Source: an uncultured Streptococcus sp.
GTDB lineage: Bacteria > Bacillota > Bacilli > Lactobacillales > Streptococcaceae
Assembly: GCA_934215455.1 (NCBI GenBank)
Contig: CAKPZX010000027.1
Location: forward strand, 1-23,599
DNA length: 23,599 nt
Direction of reading: 5' to 3'
Part shown: positions 1 to 7,007 of the stretch, piece after piece
Numbering within the stretch: position 1 is the stretch's first letter
Layout of the letters: each line of letters opens with the position of its first letter
Notes under the pieces: generated by a model
Seen by the model: the letters and a program-made list of their open reading frames with translations, nothing else
Databases searched by the model: none
Told to the model about the DNA's origin: nothing
Position numbers and translations under genes: made by a program

Positions 1-116
1 AAATCGCAGAAAGCAGCATCTACCAAAACCTCAAACAAACGGTGAAAGAGCAGGAGTTGATGGCCCTTGGAACGGTTTGTGAAATCTACGACTACCTGAC
101 AGGACAGGCCTCATGA
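1..116 (+). CDS. 3' end of an unrecognised protein (partial)
   Basis: The frame open from the window edge reads about 37 residues, ending in ...EIYDYLTGQAS and a TGA at 114-116. Its stop overlaps the ATG of the next gene at 113 in the arrangement ATGA, which implies translational coupling and a shared transcript. The visible tail is hydrophilic and helical, with no membrane segment or motif I recognise. If the downstream gene is an immunity protein, this could be a toxin or another immunity-type gene of the same module, but the visible piece is too short to tell. Confidence 0.6.
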   Translation, partial: IAESSIYQNLKQTVKEQELMALGTVCEIYDYLTGQAS

Positions 117-706
117 ATAAACACTTAAAAAAATTCCTCTGGCTCAGCCCCTTCCTGCTTTTTGCCCTTTATTGGCTAGGAATTTACCTGAGTTTCAAAA
201 ACCCTATGGAAGAAATCAACTACGCCGAAAATGGTGGATGGATACGCTATGTGATGTTCAAGCCCTTTACAGAGACGATCGGTAGTGATCGCATCTGGAA
301 GGAGGATGAAGGATTTCAAATGTATCCCTATTCAGATGAAATCGTTGGGGGACAAGAAGACCTATCCGTCATGATGTTTAGGGACAGTTCCGAGTGGGTT
401 TATTGGTATGAATACCATCTAAACGAAAATGCATACGTTTGGATGTCCTTCAAATACAATTCTAAAAAAAGAGCATTGATTCAAGAAAAAGTGTATCTTT
501 ACGAGGATAATCAAACAGTTGAAGGAAGTGATTTTCTAAAGAAACTTGCCACCTATGGCAAAGACCGTGCTTGGCTTCGAGACCAAAGTAAGAAAGTCGC
601 TGAACAATACATCCTTGGTACCTGGTTCAAAAATGGAAGTTCCCGTTATTCCCTGAAAAACTTGGGGGATATGAAAATTGAATACAACAAATTGATAGAA
701 GAATAG
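113..706 (+). CDS. Membrane-anchored protein, TipC-like immunity protein candidate
   Basis: The 197-residue product has a short basic N-terminus (MNKHLKK) and one hydrophobic segment at about residues 9-27, an uncleaved anchor or signal peptide that would place the rest outside the membrane. The outer domain is rich in aromatic and acidic residues and ends in a region around SRYSLKNLGDMKIEY. From memory, this layout (about 200 residues, N-terminal anchor, early NPxEEIxYAE-like stretch, C-terminal SRxSxxNLGD) resembles TipC-family immunity proteins, which protect streptococci from TelC-type LXG toxins acting outside the membrane. That is a resemblance, not a demonstrated match. The gene starts inside the stop codon of the preceding gene, has no promoter of its own that I see, and ends at a strong terminator. 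Alternative: a lineage-specific secreted protein of unknown function. Confidence 0.6.
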   Translation: MNKHLKKFLWLSPFLLFALYWLGIYLSFKNPMEEINYAENGGWIRYVMFKPFTETIGSDRIWKEDEGFQMYPYSDEIVGGQEDLSVMMFRDSSEWVYWYEYHLNENAYVWMSFKYNSKKRALIQEKVYLYEDNQTVEGSDFLKKLATYGKDRAWLRDQSKKVAEQYILGTWFKNGSSRYSLKNLGDMKIEYNKLIEE

Positions 707-724
707 TAAGTTTTTTTCGGATCT

Positions 725-757
725 AATCCCACATCATTTTTCGGATGTGGGATTTTT
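725..757 (+). terminator. Rho-independent terminator after the TipC-like gene
   Basis: An 11-bp perfect stem pairs AATCCCACATC (725-735) with GATGTGGGATT (744-754) across an 8-nt loop, and a T run follows. It separates the upstream operon from apt. Confidence 0.85.
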
Positions 758-820
758 GCTTTTGACGCAGGAGCTTGGGAAAATGATTTGGCAAAAAATG
801 ATGCAAGTTAGTAGAATTCA

Positions 821-829
821 TGGTATAAT
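821..829 (+). promoter_or_regulatory. apt promoter (extended -10)
   Basis: TGG followed by TATAAT at 824-829 forms a TGn-extended -10 box. There is only a weak -35 match, ATGCAA at 801-806, 17 nt upstream. Transcription would start near 836, giving a leader of about 30 nt before the apt ATG. Confidence 0.7.
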
Positions 830-865
830 GGAATGTAAAAAAATTTTTATGAAAGAAAGTTAACC

Positions 866-1378
866 ATGAATTTAAAAGATTACATTGCAAGCATTGAAAA
901 CTATCCACAAGAAGGAATTACCTTCCGTGATATCAGCCCTTTGATGGCAGATGGCAATGCTTATAGTTATGCGATTCGTGAAATCGTTCAATACGCGACG
1001 GATAAGAAAATCGACATGATTGTTGGTCCTGAAGCGCGTGGGTTCATCGTTGGATGTCCGGTAGCTTTTGAGTTGGGAATTGGATTTGCGCCTGTTCGTA
1101 AGCCTGGTAAATTGCCACGTGAAGTCATCTCTGCTGACTACGAAAAAGAATACGGTGTTGATACCCTCTGCATGCACGCCGATGCTATCAAACCAGGTCA
1201 ACGTGTCCTCATCGTTGATGACCTCTTAGCGACTGGTGGTACGGTGAAAGCAACCATCGAAATGATCGAAAAACTCGGTGGGGTCGTTGCAGGTTGTGCC
1301 TTCTTGATTGAGTTGGATGATTTGAAAGGTCGCGAAGCGATCGGCGATTACGACTACAAAGTCTTGATGCATTACTAA
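866..1378 (+). CDS. apt: Adenine phosphoribosyltransferase
   Basis: This cytoplasmic purine-salvage enzyme converts adenine and PRPP to AMP and pyrophosphate. The 170-residue length is typical for the bacterial family. The PRPP-binding loop [13 protein letters not shown] is intact at residues 114-126, and the flexible hood segment with RKPGKLP (residues 78-84) precedes it, as in known Apt proteins. The ATG at 866 follows a purine-rich GAAAGAAAG stretch and fits the usual N-terminus MNLKDYI, so the start is well supported. The gene has its own extended -10 promoter and is followed after about 50 bp by a hairpin that doubles as the metA leader region. An adenosine deaminase lies about 2 kb downstream on the other strand, a second purine-salvage function, but the two are not in one operon. 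Confidence 0.97.
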   Translation: MNLKDYIASIENYPQEGITFRDISPLMADGNAYSYAIREIVQYATDKKIDMIVGPEARGFIVGCPVAFELGIGFAPVRKPGKLPREVISADYEKEYGVDTLCMHADAIKPGQRVLIVDDLLATGGTVKATIEMIEKLGGVVAGCAFLIELDDLKGREAIGDYDYKVLMHY

Positions 1379-1417
1379 TATAGTCTAATACTATAACTGG
1401 CTACAGAAAAACCATAA

Positions 1418-1446
1418 TTGAAAACTATAAGCTCCTATCATATAAT
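1418..1446 (+). promoter_or_regulatory. metA promoter
   Basis: TTGAAA (1418-1423) and TATAAT (1441-1446) are separated by 17 nt, a near-consensus vegetative promoter. The expected start is near 1453. The -10 box lies in the loop of the hairpin at 1429-1479, and transcription starts after the hairpin's left arm. Confidence 0.85.
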
Positions 1447-1479
1447 GTTAGTTAAGAACTTGTAAGATGGGAGCTTTTT
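1429..1479 (+). terminator. apt terminator whose 3' arm holds the metA ribosome site
   Basis: AAGCTCCTATC (1429-1439) pairs with GATGGGAGCTT (1466-1476), 10 Watson-Crick pairs and one wobble, with a 26-nt loop and a T run up to 1479, directly against the metA ATG at 1480. The 3' arm contains GGGAG (1469-1473), the only good ribosome site for metA. In RNA reading through from apt the arm would be paired. In RNA from the metA promoter the left arm is absent and the site is free. Confidence 0.7.
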
Positions 1480-2424
1480 ATGCCAATTACTCTAGATAAA
1501 AAATTACCAGCAGTCGATATTCTTCGTTCAGAAAATATTTTTGTCATGGATGATGTTCGGGCGACTCACCAGGATATTCGGCCGATGAATGTTCTCATTC
1601 TTAATCTGATGCCGACCAAGGTTGCGACAGAAACCCAGCTCTTACGGCTCCTTGCTAACACGCCCTTGCAGATCAATGTAGATTTCCTCTACATGACGAG
1701 CCATGAATCCAAGAATACAGCGGCAGAGCATTTGGAGAGCTTCTATAAGACCTTTGAGGATATCAAGGATAATTACTATGACGGCTTGATTGTGACAGGA
1801 GCACCTGTCGAAAAGATGGACTTTGAGGAAGTAGACTACTGGGAAGAATTAACCCAGGTCTTTGAATGGTCTAAGCGTCATGTCTTTTCTACCTTGCACC
1901 TTTGTTGGGGAGCCCAGGCTGGTCTTTACCACCGTTACGGGATTCAAAAAGTAGAGCTCTGTGACAAGCTATCTGGTATCTATGACCAAGCAGTGGTGCG
2001 TCCCGATAGTCTGCTCATGAGAGGCTTTGACGATCGCTTCCTTGCCCCTCATTCTCGTTATACAGATATTCCTTTGAAGGAAGTCCTTGAAAAGAGCAAT
2101 CTTCAAGTGATCGCTCAGGGAAATGAAGTTGGGCTTTCCATCATTGCTAGTCCAGACATGCGTGAGGTCTATAGCTTTGGCCATCTGGAGTATGATCGCG
2201 ATACGCTGGCAAAAGAATACCACCGAGATGTCAAGGCAGGCTTGGATCCGGACGTTCCCAAGAATTATTTTGATGGGGATGACGCTAATACAGAGCCTCG
2301 CATTCGTTGGAATCTAGCTGCGACGACCTTTTTTAGTAATTGGATCAACTATGCGGTTTATCAAGAAACACCTTACCGCTTGGAAGAATTGGAAAAAGAT
2401 ATTTCATTTTATGGTTACCTATAA
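1480..2424 (+). CDS. metA: Homoserine O-acyltransferase MetA
   Basis: MetA catalyses the first committed step of methionine synthesis, acylating homoserine in the cytoplasm. The 314-residue protein carries the family's catalytic cysteine in [10 protein letters not shown] (Cys142) and the His235/Glu237 pair in YSFGHLEY. Residue 111 is Glu (GAPVEKM). In characterised MetA enzymes Glu at this position goes with acetyl-CoA and Gly with succinyl-CoA, so this copy is more likely a homoserine O-acetyltransferase even though the family name often says succinyl. The start at 1480 follows GGGAG with a 6-nt gap. dnaD begins 9 bp after the stop, so the two are probably cotranscribed. A strong promoter lies at 1418-1446 within the apt terminator region. 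Confidence 0.95.
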   Translation: MPITLDKKLPAVDILRSENIFVMDDVRATHQDIRPMNVLILNLMPTKVATETQLLRLLANTPLQINVDFLYMTSHESKNTAAEHLESFYKTFEDIKDNYYDGLIVTGAPVEKMDFEEVDYWEELTQVFEWSKRHVFSTLHLCWGAQAGLYHRYGIQKVELCDKLSGIYDQAVVRPDSLLMRGFDDRFLAPHSRYTDIPLKEVLEKSNLQVIAQGNEVGLSIIASPDMREVYSFGHLEYDRDTLAKEYHRDVKAGLDPDVPKNYFDGDDANTEPRIRWNLAATTFFSNWINYAVYQETPYRLEELEKDISFYGYL

Positions 2425-2433
2425 AGGGGAATT

Positions 2434-3117
2434 ATGACATATTCACAAGCATTTAAGTATGGCAACTTGGTTCTTCCAAGTGCCTTGCTTTTTCATTATC
2501 ATGAGTTGTTTGACCAAGCAGATGATTACTTGGTTTGGCAGTTTTTCTTCCTTCAAAATACGACTGGTCAAGAGGCTTTGACACCTAATCAGATTGCTAG
2601 TCATCTGGGAAAAACGGTGACAGAGGTCAATCGGATTATGTCCAATTTGACCACCAAGGGACTTCTTCAATACCGGACCATTGAGCTCAATGGCGAGATT
2701 GAAGCCATCTTTGATGCGACCATTGCTCTGGAGCGCTTGGATGAGATTATAGAAGCCCAGACACAAGGGAAGGCACAAAGCGCGCCTGCTAAGGGAAATG
2801 TCATCAAGGACTTGGTGGAAACCTTCCAACAAGAACTGGGACGACTCTTGACGCCTTTTGAGATTGAAGACCTGACCAAGACCGTGCGCGAGGATCAGAC
2901 AGATCCAGATGTGATCAAGGCAGCATTACGAGAAGCTGTCTTTAACGGCAAGCCTCACTGGAAATATATCCAAGCCATTTTACGCAACTGGCGCAGTGAA
3001 GGTATCAACAGCCTGGTCCAAGTAGAAGCGAAACTACAAGAACGCGAGCAAGCCAACCCACGCAATGTAACCGTTTCAGACGATTTCTTACAGGCCATGG
3101 ATTTGTGGAAGGATTAA
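2434..3117 (+). CDS. dnaD: DNA replication initiation protein DnaD
   Basis: DnaD is a primosome component of low-GC Gram-positives that acts with DnaA/DnaB to load the replicative helicase at oriC and at restarted forks. The 227-residue product has an N-terminal winged-helix region (about residues 15-90, with LTPNQIASHLGKTVTEVNRIM as its helix-turn-helix part) and a C-terminal DnaD/DnaB2 domain (about 125-200) containing the typical YIQAILRNW signature at 178-186. It starts 9 bp after metA with an AAGGGGA ribosome site overlapping the metA stop, so it is probably read from the metA promoter. In many relatives dnaD is followed by nth (endonuclease III); here it is followed directly by a dispersed repeat and a convergent gene. 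Confidence 0.93.
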   Translation: MTYSQAFKYGNLVLPSALLFHYHELFDQADDYLVWQFFFLQNTTGQEALTPNQIASHLGKTVTEVNRIMSNLTTKGLLQYRTIELNGEIEAIFDATIALERLDEIIEAQTQGKAQSAPAKGNVIKDLVETFQQELGRLLTPFEIEDLTKTVREDQTDPDVIKAALREAVFNGKPHWKYIQAILRNWRSEGINSLVQVEAKLQEREQANPRNVTVSDDFLQAMDLWKD

Positions 3118-3127
3118 AAAAAAAACT

Positions 3128-3302
3128 GAGAGTGGGACAGAAATCGGTAATTCGTTAGAATTCGATTTCGTCGTCCCACCTCCGCACAGTTGAGTAGGGC
3201 TGTAAAAGCTGATGAAATCAGCGTAGTAGAGCCCACTCAACCACTGCGTCTTGCTCGACAATCCAAAGAAAATTGAGAGGCTAGGACTTTTGTCCCAGCC
3301 TC
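3128..3302 (+). repeat. Repeat family A, copy 1 (two-way terminator)
   Basis: The element of about 174 bp recurs at 8098-8271 (inverted, identical by eye), 15290-15463 (inverted, three differences) and 23492-23599 (direct, cut by the window edge). It folds into three hairpins. The first has stems GTGGGAC 3132-3138/3173-3179, AAATCG 3141-3146/CGATTT 3163-3168 and AATTC 3149-3153/GAATT 3158-3162. The second has GTTGAGT 3189-3195/3235-3241, GGGCT 3197-3201/3230-3234 and GCTGAT 3208-3213/ATCAGC 3217-3222. The third pairs 3277-3287 with 3292-3302 with one mismatch. A T run follows the third hairpin on the plus strand, and an A run (T run on the minus strand) flanks the first, so it can terminate dnaD and the convergent adenosine deaminase gene. 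Confidence 0.9.
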
Positions 3303-3312
3303 ATTTTTTCGT

Positions 3313-4332
3313 TTATAAATAGTCCGCGTAAGCTTTTTCTAGTTTGCTCAGGAGTTCTTGCTTTTCTTCGTCGCTAGCAAAGGAAGCTTGGATAGCATCG
3401 ACATTGTGCTGGTAAAAGTCGACTGGCGTCGTATTGAAGTGGCGGTGGTAAAGAGTGTATTCCTTGGTCAAATCCGTATCAGATACAGTCCGGTTATCGG
3501 TATTGATACTGATTCGAGCACCGGCTGCCTTCATCTTCAAATAAGGGAAATCCTCTAAAGTCGGCGCTGCTTTTGTCTGTAAGTTACTGGTCAAGCAGAG
3601 TTCACCAGTGACCCCATTTTCAATAAAGGATTGGAGTAAGGCTGGTTCATGAGATAGAGCCGTCACGTGCCCATTGCGTTTGATGCCAAATGCAATCGAT
3701 TGGGCTACAAAGTGTGGGCAATGACACTCACCTGCATGAAGCGTCATAGGACGATGGTAACTCTTGACTTGCTCAATTAGAGGTCGAATATCTTCTGGAG
3801 AGTAGTTGTGCTCATCTCCGGCAAAGTCAAAACCAACAAAATCCTGATCACTAACTTGGTTGGCTTCTGCAAGAATGCGAGAGGTGACTTCTTGATCGGA
3901 CTGGCGCATACCACAGACCAAGGCCTTTGCAACAATGCCAAATTCCTCCTGGGCTTGGCGTAGACCATGGCAGACAGCATCGATCGTTTCTGGGACGGTT
4001 AGCCCTTGGTCCATGGACAATTCTGGTGCGAAGCGAACTTCGATGTAGACGACGTTTTCGAGAGCAGCTTGCTTGGCCACATCGTAAGCAGCAAGCGTCA
4101 AGGATTCCTTGGTCTGAAGGAGAGGGCGGATGTAGTCAAAGGCCTCCAAATAGTCCAAGAGATTCTCACAGTGGGCAGGTGCAGTGACATGGTGCTTGAG
4201 CTCTTCATCGCTAGCAGGTAGGTCAATATTGGCCATAGCTGCCAATTGGCGAATGATTGGAAGCGACAAGGAACCGTCTAAGTGACAGTGAAGTTCTGTC
4301 TTTGCCAAACTATGAAAATCGATCGTGGACAT
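3313..4332 (-). CDS. add: Adenosine deaminase
   Basis: The enzyme hydrolyses adenosine to inosine and ammonia in the cytoplasm, feeding purine salvage. The 339-residue protein has the metal and catalytic motifs of the ADA amidohydrolase family: HCHLDG near the N-terminus (His15 and His17 as zinc ligands), TLHAGE (His199 ligand, Glu202 catalytic), His222 in RNGHVTALS, and the Asp pair region SINTDN (Asp279). The usual RIGHG motif is altered to RNGHV, but the histidine is kept. The ATG at 4332 (minus strand) has an AAGGAGA ribosome site about 5-6 nt away and a promoter just upstream. It is the only minus-strand gene in the window. Its 3' end abuts repeat A1, which supplies its likely terminator. 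Confidence 0.94.
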   Translation of the reverse strand: MSTIDFHSLAKTELHCHLDGSLSLPIIRQLAAMANIDLPASDEELKHHVTAPAHCENLLDYLEAFDYIRPLLQTKESLTLAAYDVAKQAALENVVYIEVRFAPELSMDQGLTVPETIDAVCHGLRQAQEEFGIVAKALVCGMRQSDQEVTSRILAEANQVSDQDFVGFDFAGDEHNYSPEDIRPLIEQVKSYHRPMTLHAGECHCPHFVAQSIAFGIKRNGHVTALSHEPALLQSFIENGVTGELCLTSNLQTKAAPTLEDFPYLKMKAAGARISINTDNRTVSDTDLTKEYTLYHRHFNTTPVDFYQHNVDAIQASFASDEEKQELLSKLEKAYADYL

Positions 4333-4361
4333 GGTTTTCTCCTTAAAATTGTATTTTTTCT

Positions 4362-4389
4362 ATACTATCATTTTGACAAAAAAAGTCAA
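4362..4389 (-). promoter_or_regulatory. Promoter of adenosine deaminase
   Basis: Read on the minus strand, TTGACT (4384-4389) and TAGTAT (4362-4367) lie 16 nt apart, and a TGA just before the -10 makes it extended. The -35 box is half of a small palindrome TTGAC-A7-GTCAA at 4373-4389. Confidence 0.65.
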
Positions 4390-4411
4390 GTAGCCTTCGC
4401 GTAGCAGATCT

Positions 4412-4440
4412 TTGAAAGGGAGCCCGATATTTGATATGCT
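4412..4440 (+). promoter_or_regulatory. Promoter of the YghU-like gene
   Basis: TTGAAA (4412-4417) and TATGCT (4435-4440) are spaced by 17 nt, with TGA before the -10. It diverges from the adenosine deaminase promoter. The start is expected near 4447, giving a leader of about 22 nt that contains the AAGGAGAAG ribosome site. Confidence 0.7.
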
Positions 4441-4468
4441 AAGAGTAGCGAAATAAAGGAGAAGAAAG

Positions 4469-5257
4469 ATGTCAGACTATCAATTACCAGAAGTATGGGA
4501 AGCACCGAGCCAAATGGGAGGAGCCTGGGGTGGCTTGAACCAACCAACAGCAGGTGCCCGCTTTGAACAAACCCTTCCAAAAGGGGACCAGCCTTTCCAA
4601 CTCTATACCCTTCCAACACCCAATGGGATCAAGGCCACCATTATGCTGGAGGAATTGAAAGAGCTGGGAGTGGATGCAGGCTATGACGCTTATCGGATCA
4701 AGATTGGTGAGGGAGATCAGTTTGGTAGTGACTTTGTAGCCATCAATCCAAACTCGAAAATTCCGGCCATGTTGGATCAATCAGGCGATCAAGCCATTCG
4801 TGTCTTTGAATCGGCTAATATCCTCCTGTATCTAGCGGAGAAATTTGGCAAATTAATCCCGACAGATCCTGCTAAACGGACAGAAGTGCTCAACTGGCTC
4901 TTCTGGCAGACGGGTGCGGCACCATTTTTAGGGGGAGGCTTTGGTCATTTCTTCCACTATGCGCCTGAGAAAATCGAGTATGCTATCAACCGCTTTGCCA
5001 TGGAAGCCAAACGTCAATTGGACCTACTGGACAAGGAACTGGCAACCAAACCTTATATCGCAGGGGATGACTATACCATTGCAGATATTGCCATCTGGTC
5101 TTGGTATGGCCGTCTAGCCCAAGACAAGGTCTGGGACCGAGCAGGAATTTTCCTAAATGTGAAAGAATACAAGCATCTGCAGGCTTGGACAGAGAAAATC
5201 GCCAATCGCCCAGCTGTGAAACGTGGCTTGGAAGTAGACTATAAGGAAATTGACTAA
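4469..5257 (+). CDS. yghU: YghU-type glutathione S-transferase / disulfide reductase
   Basis: This is a cytoplasmic thioredoxin-fold protein of the nu-class glutathione transferase family. E. coli YghU and YfcG bind two glutathiones and reduce disulfides such as 2-hydroxyethyl disulfide. The 262-residue product has the long N-terminal extension typical of YghU (residues 1-40), the thioredoxin-like domain beginning at FQLYTLPTPNG (43-53, containing the TPNG glutathione-site loop), the cis-Pro region NSKIPAML (95-102), FESANILLYLAEK (113-125), and an all-helical C-terminal domain. The start at 4469 has a well-placed ribosome site. It stands alone between its promoter and repeat B1. Its true substrate in Streptococcus is not shown by the sequence; an antioxidant role is inferred. 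Confidence 0.88.
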   Translation: MSDYQLPEVWEAPSQMGGAWGGLNQPTAGARFEQTLPKGDQPFQLYTLPTPNGIKATIMLEELKELGVDAGYDAYRIKIGEGDQFGSDFVAINPNSKIPAMLDQSGDQAIRVFESANILLYLAEKFGKLIPTDPAKRTEVLNWLFWQTGAAPFLGGGFGHFFHYAPEKIEYAINRFAMEAKRQLDLLDKELATKPYIAGDDYTIADIAIWSWYGRLAQDKVWDRAGIFLNVKEYKHLQAWTEKIANRPAVKRGLEVDYKEID

Positions 5258-5290
5258 AGTCTAATATCGGCTTGTTGAGGATGATAGCGA

Positions 5291-5425
5291 GAGTTTCCGC
5301 CGTGAGTATAGCACATGAAACGTATAAGTTTCATGTGCCCGGAAGTTTTGAGACATTAGACTCAAAACTTAGTCATGGAACTTTGAAGAAGTTCGCTGAC
5401 GTCCGGACTCACCTAAGGAAAGTCT
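5291..5425 (+). repeat. Structured repeat family B, copy 1
   Basis: It is related to copies at 10930-11067 and, inverted, 15051-15189. The ends are TTTCCGCC (from 5294) and CCTAAGGAAAG (to 5422). Inside are a perfect 11-bp hairpin GCACATGAAAC/GTTTCATGTGC (5311-5321/5328-5338), a perfect 10-bp hairpin AAGTTTTGAG/CTCAAAACTT (5343-5352/5361-5370), and a GAACTT...AAGTTC hairpin, followed by GCTGACGTCC. Stem sequences differ from the other copies in a compensated way. The layout recalls pneumococcal BOX elements, but I do not recognise it as one. A 9-bp direct repeat AAAGTCTAA occurs at 5256-5264 and 5419-5427. Confidence 0.85.
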
Positions 5426-5450
5426 AAAGTAATACCTTTCCATAATAGAC

Positions 5451-5473
5451 AAGGCGCCGTTGCGCCTTTTTTT
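5451..5473 (+). terminator. Terminator upstream of trmK
   Basis: AAGGCGC (5451-5457) pairs with GCGCCTT (5462-5468) around a 4-nt loop CGTT, with a run of seven Ts. It ends transcription coming from the YghU-like gene and repeat B1. Confidence 0.85.
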
Positions 5474-5486
5474 AATGGTGCAAACA

Positions 5487-5495
5487 TGGTATACT
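5487..5495 (+). promoter_or_regulatory. trmK operon promoter (extended -10)
   Basis: TGG then TATACT (5490-5495). The -35 position falls in the T run of the terminator and is poor. The expected start is near 5502, about 26 nt before the trmK ATG. Confidence 0.6.
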
Positions 5496-5527
5496 AAAGG
5501 GTGGAATAAAAGTTTAGAAAGTAGCAC

Positions 5528-6217
5528 ATGGAATTTACAAAATTATCAAATCGCTTGGACTTGGTGGCTAGTTTCGTCCCAGCTGGGGCGCGTCTGTTGG
5601 ATGTGGGGAGTGACCATGCTTATCTCCCTATCGCCCTCTTACAAGAAGGCAAGATTGAGGCTGCTATTGCTGGTGAAGTGGTTGAGGGGCCCTATCAGTC
5701 TGCCCTTCAAAATGTTGCCGATAATGGCTTAGAGGACAAGATCGAGGTTCGTCTGGCCAATGGATTGGCTGCATTTGACCCAACAGATGGCATTTCCTGT
5801 ATCACCATTGCGGGCATGGGAGGACGCTTGATTGCGGATATCCTAGCGGCAGGTCTTGAAAAATTAACCAATGTCTCTCGCTTGGTCCTCCAGCCCAATA
5901 ATCGAGAGGATGAACTGCGGGCTTGGTTAGTAGACCATGATTTTCGTATTGTCGATGAAGCCATCTTGGAAGAAAATGAGAAGTTCTATGAGATCCTTGT
6001 GGTGGAACACGGTTCTCAAGAGTTGACAGCCAAGGAACTGCGCTTTGGTCCCCATTTAATGTTGGAACAAGCTCCAGCCTTTGTCCAAAAATGGTCCAAG
6101 GAAGTAGAGAAATTAGCCTTTGCCTTAGAGCAGGTCCCCGTTGAGAATCAATCTGCCAGAGCATCGTTAGAAGAGCGCATCGCACACATCAAGGAGGTCC
6201 TAAATGTTAGCAAGTGA
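5528..6217 (+). CDS. trmK: tRNA (adenine(22)-N(1))-methyltransferase TrmK
   Basis: TrmK methylates N1 of adenine 22 in the D-arm region of bacterial tRNAs using S-adenosylmethionine. The 229-residue protein has the family's SAM-binding motif I variant [12 protein letters not shown] at residues 23-34, ITIAGMGG further on (motif IV region) and LVLQPN, in the order expected for the COG2384 family, plus a C-terminal helical coiled region. The ATG at 5528 gives the usual short N-terminus before the SAM motif, although the ribosome site is weak (GAAAG). The next gene starts 14 bp before the trmK stop, so the pair is translationally coupled, as is usual for trmK with the Nif3-like gene in Firmicutes. 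Confidence 0.93.
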   Translation: MEFTKLSNRLDLVASFVPAGARLLDVGSDHAYLPIALLQEGKIEAAIAGEVVEGPYQSALQNVADNGLEDKIEVRLANGLAAFDPTDGISCITIAGMGGRLIADILAAGLEKLTNVSRLVLQPNNREDELRAWLVDHDFRIVDEAILEENEKFYEILVVEHGSQELTAKELRFGPHLMLEQAPAFVQKWSKEVEKLAFALEQVPVENQSARASLEERIAHIKEVLNVSK

Positions 6218-7001
6218 CGTCATCAAACGCTATGAAGCCTACTGTCCTCAGGAACTTTCCATGGAGGGAGATGTCCATGGTCTACAAGTCGGTACGCTAC
6301 AAAAAGACATCAAAAAAGTTATGGTAGCCTTAGATATCCGTGAGCAGACGGTGGCTGAAGCCATCGCCCATGGGGTAGACTTGATCATCGTCAAGCACGC
6401 ACCCATTTTCCGTCCCATCAAGGATTTAGTAACCGATCGGGCTCAAAATCAGATCTATATCGATTTGATCAAGCATGATATCGCTGTCTACGTCAGCCAT
6501 ACCAATATTGACATTGTCCCAGATGGGCTCAACGATTGGTTTTGCCAGCTCTTGGAAATTGAAGATACAGAGCCCCTCAGTATGACAGGGGAAGGGCTCG
6601 GAATCGGCCGGATCGGTCGGGTAGCTACTCAAACCTTTGGCCAGTTGGCTGACAAGGTCAAAGAAACCTTTGGCTTAGATGCTTTGCGCTTGGTCAGTTA
6701 TGATCAGGCGGATTTGGATCGGGTCATTGAGTGTGTCGCCATCTGTGGAGGAAGTGGCCAGTCCTTTTACAAGGATGCTCTCGCCAAGGGGGCTGAGGTC
6801 TATATCACAGGAGACATCTACTACCACACAGCTCAGGACATGCTGAGCGATGGGCTCTTGGCCTTGGATCCAGGGCACCATATCGAAGTTCTTTTTGTGT
6901 CAAAATTAGTAGAAAAGCTCAATCAGTGGAAGGCTGAGGAAGCCTGGGAGATTGAAGTGATTGGCAGTCAAGCCAGCACCAATCCTTTTTACCATATCTA
7001 A
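6204..7001 (+). CDS. Nif3-like dinuclear metal centre protein (COG0327)
   Basis: The 265-residue protein belongs to the NIF3/YqfO/YbgI family, often named GTP cyclohydrolase 1 type 2, whose true reaction is not settled. Metal-ligand residues are visible: [13 protein letters not shown] (His65; the preceding position, His in many members, is Lys here), SHTNID (His99, Asp103), and a C-terminal GHHIEVLF with His and Glu. It lacks the long central insertion found in some Bacillus members. An AAGGAGGT ribosome site 5-6 nt before the ATG at 6204 makes the start secure. The gene overlaps trmK by 14 bp, and the downstream FAD enzyme starts 6 bp after its stop, so the three form one transcription unit. 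Confidence 0.9.
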   Translation: MLASDVIKRYEAYCPQELSMEGDVHGLQVGTLQKDIKKVMVALDIREQTVAEAIAHGVDLIIVKHAPIFRPIKDLVTDRAQNQIYIDLIKHDIAVYVSHTNIDIVPDGLNDWFCQLLEIEDTEPLSMTGEGLGIGRIGRVATQTFGQLADKVKETFGLDALRLVSYDQADLDRVIECVAICGGSGQSFYKDALAKGAEVYITGDIYYHTAQDMLSDGLLALDPGHHIEVLFVSKLVEKLNQWKAEEAWEIEVIGSQASTNPFYHI

Positions 7002-7007
7002 GGGGTC

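Noticed and set aside
3927..4221. Two plus-strand frames (86 and 71 codons) opposite adenosine deaminase
   Set aside because: They are shadows of the minus-strand gene, with low-complexity composition and no start signals.
5256..5427. 9-bp AAAGTCTAA direct repeat around B1 as a target-site duplication
   Set aside because: The right copy lies within the conserved end of the element (GGAAAGTCTAA) and copies 2 and 3 do not show flanking duplications, so it may be chance.
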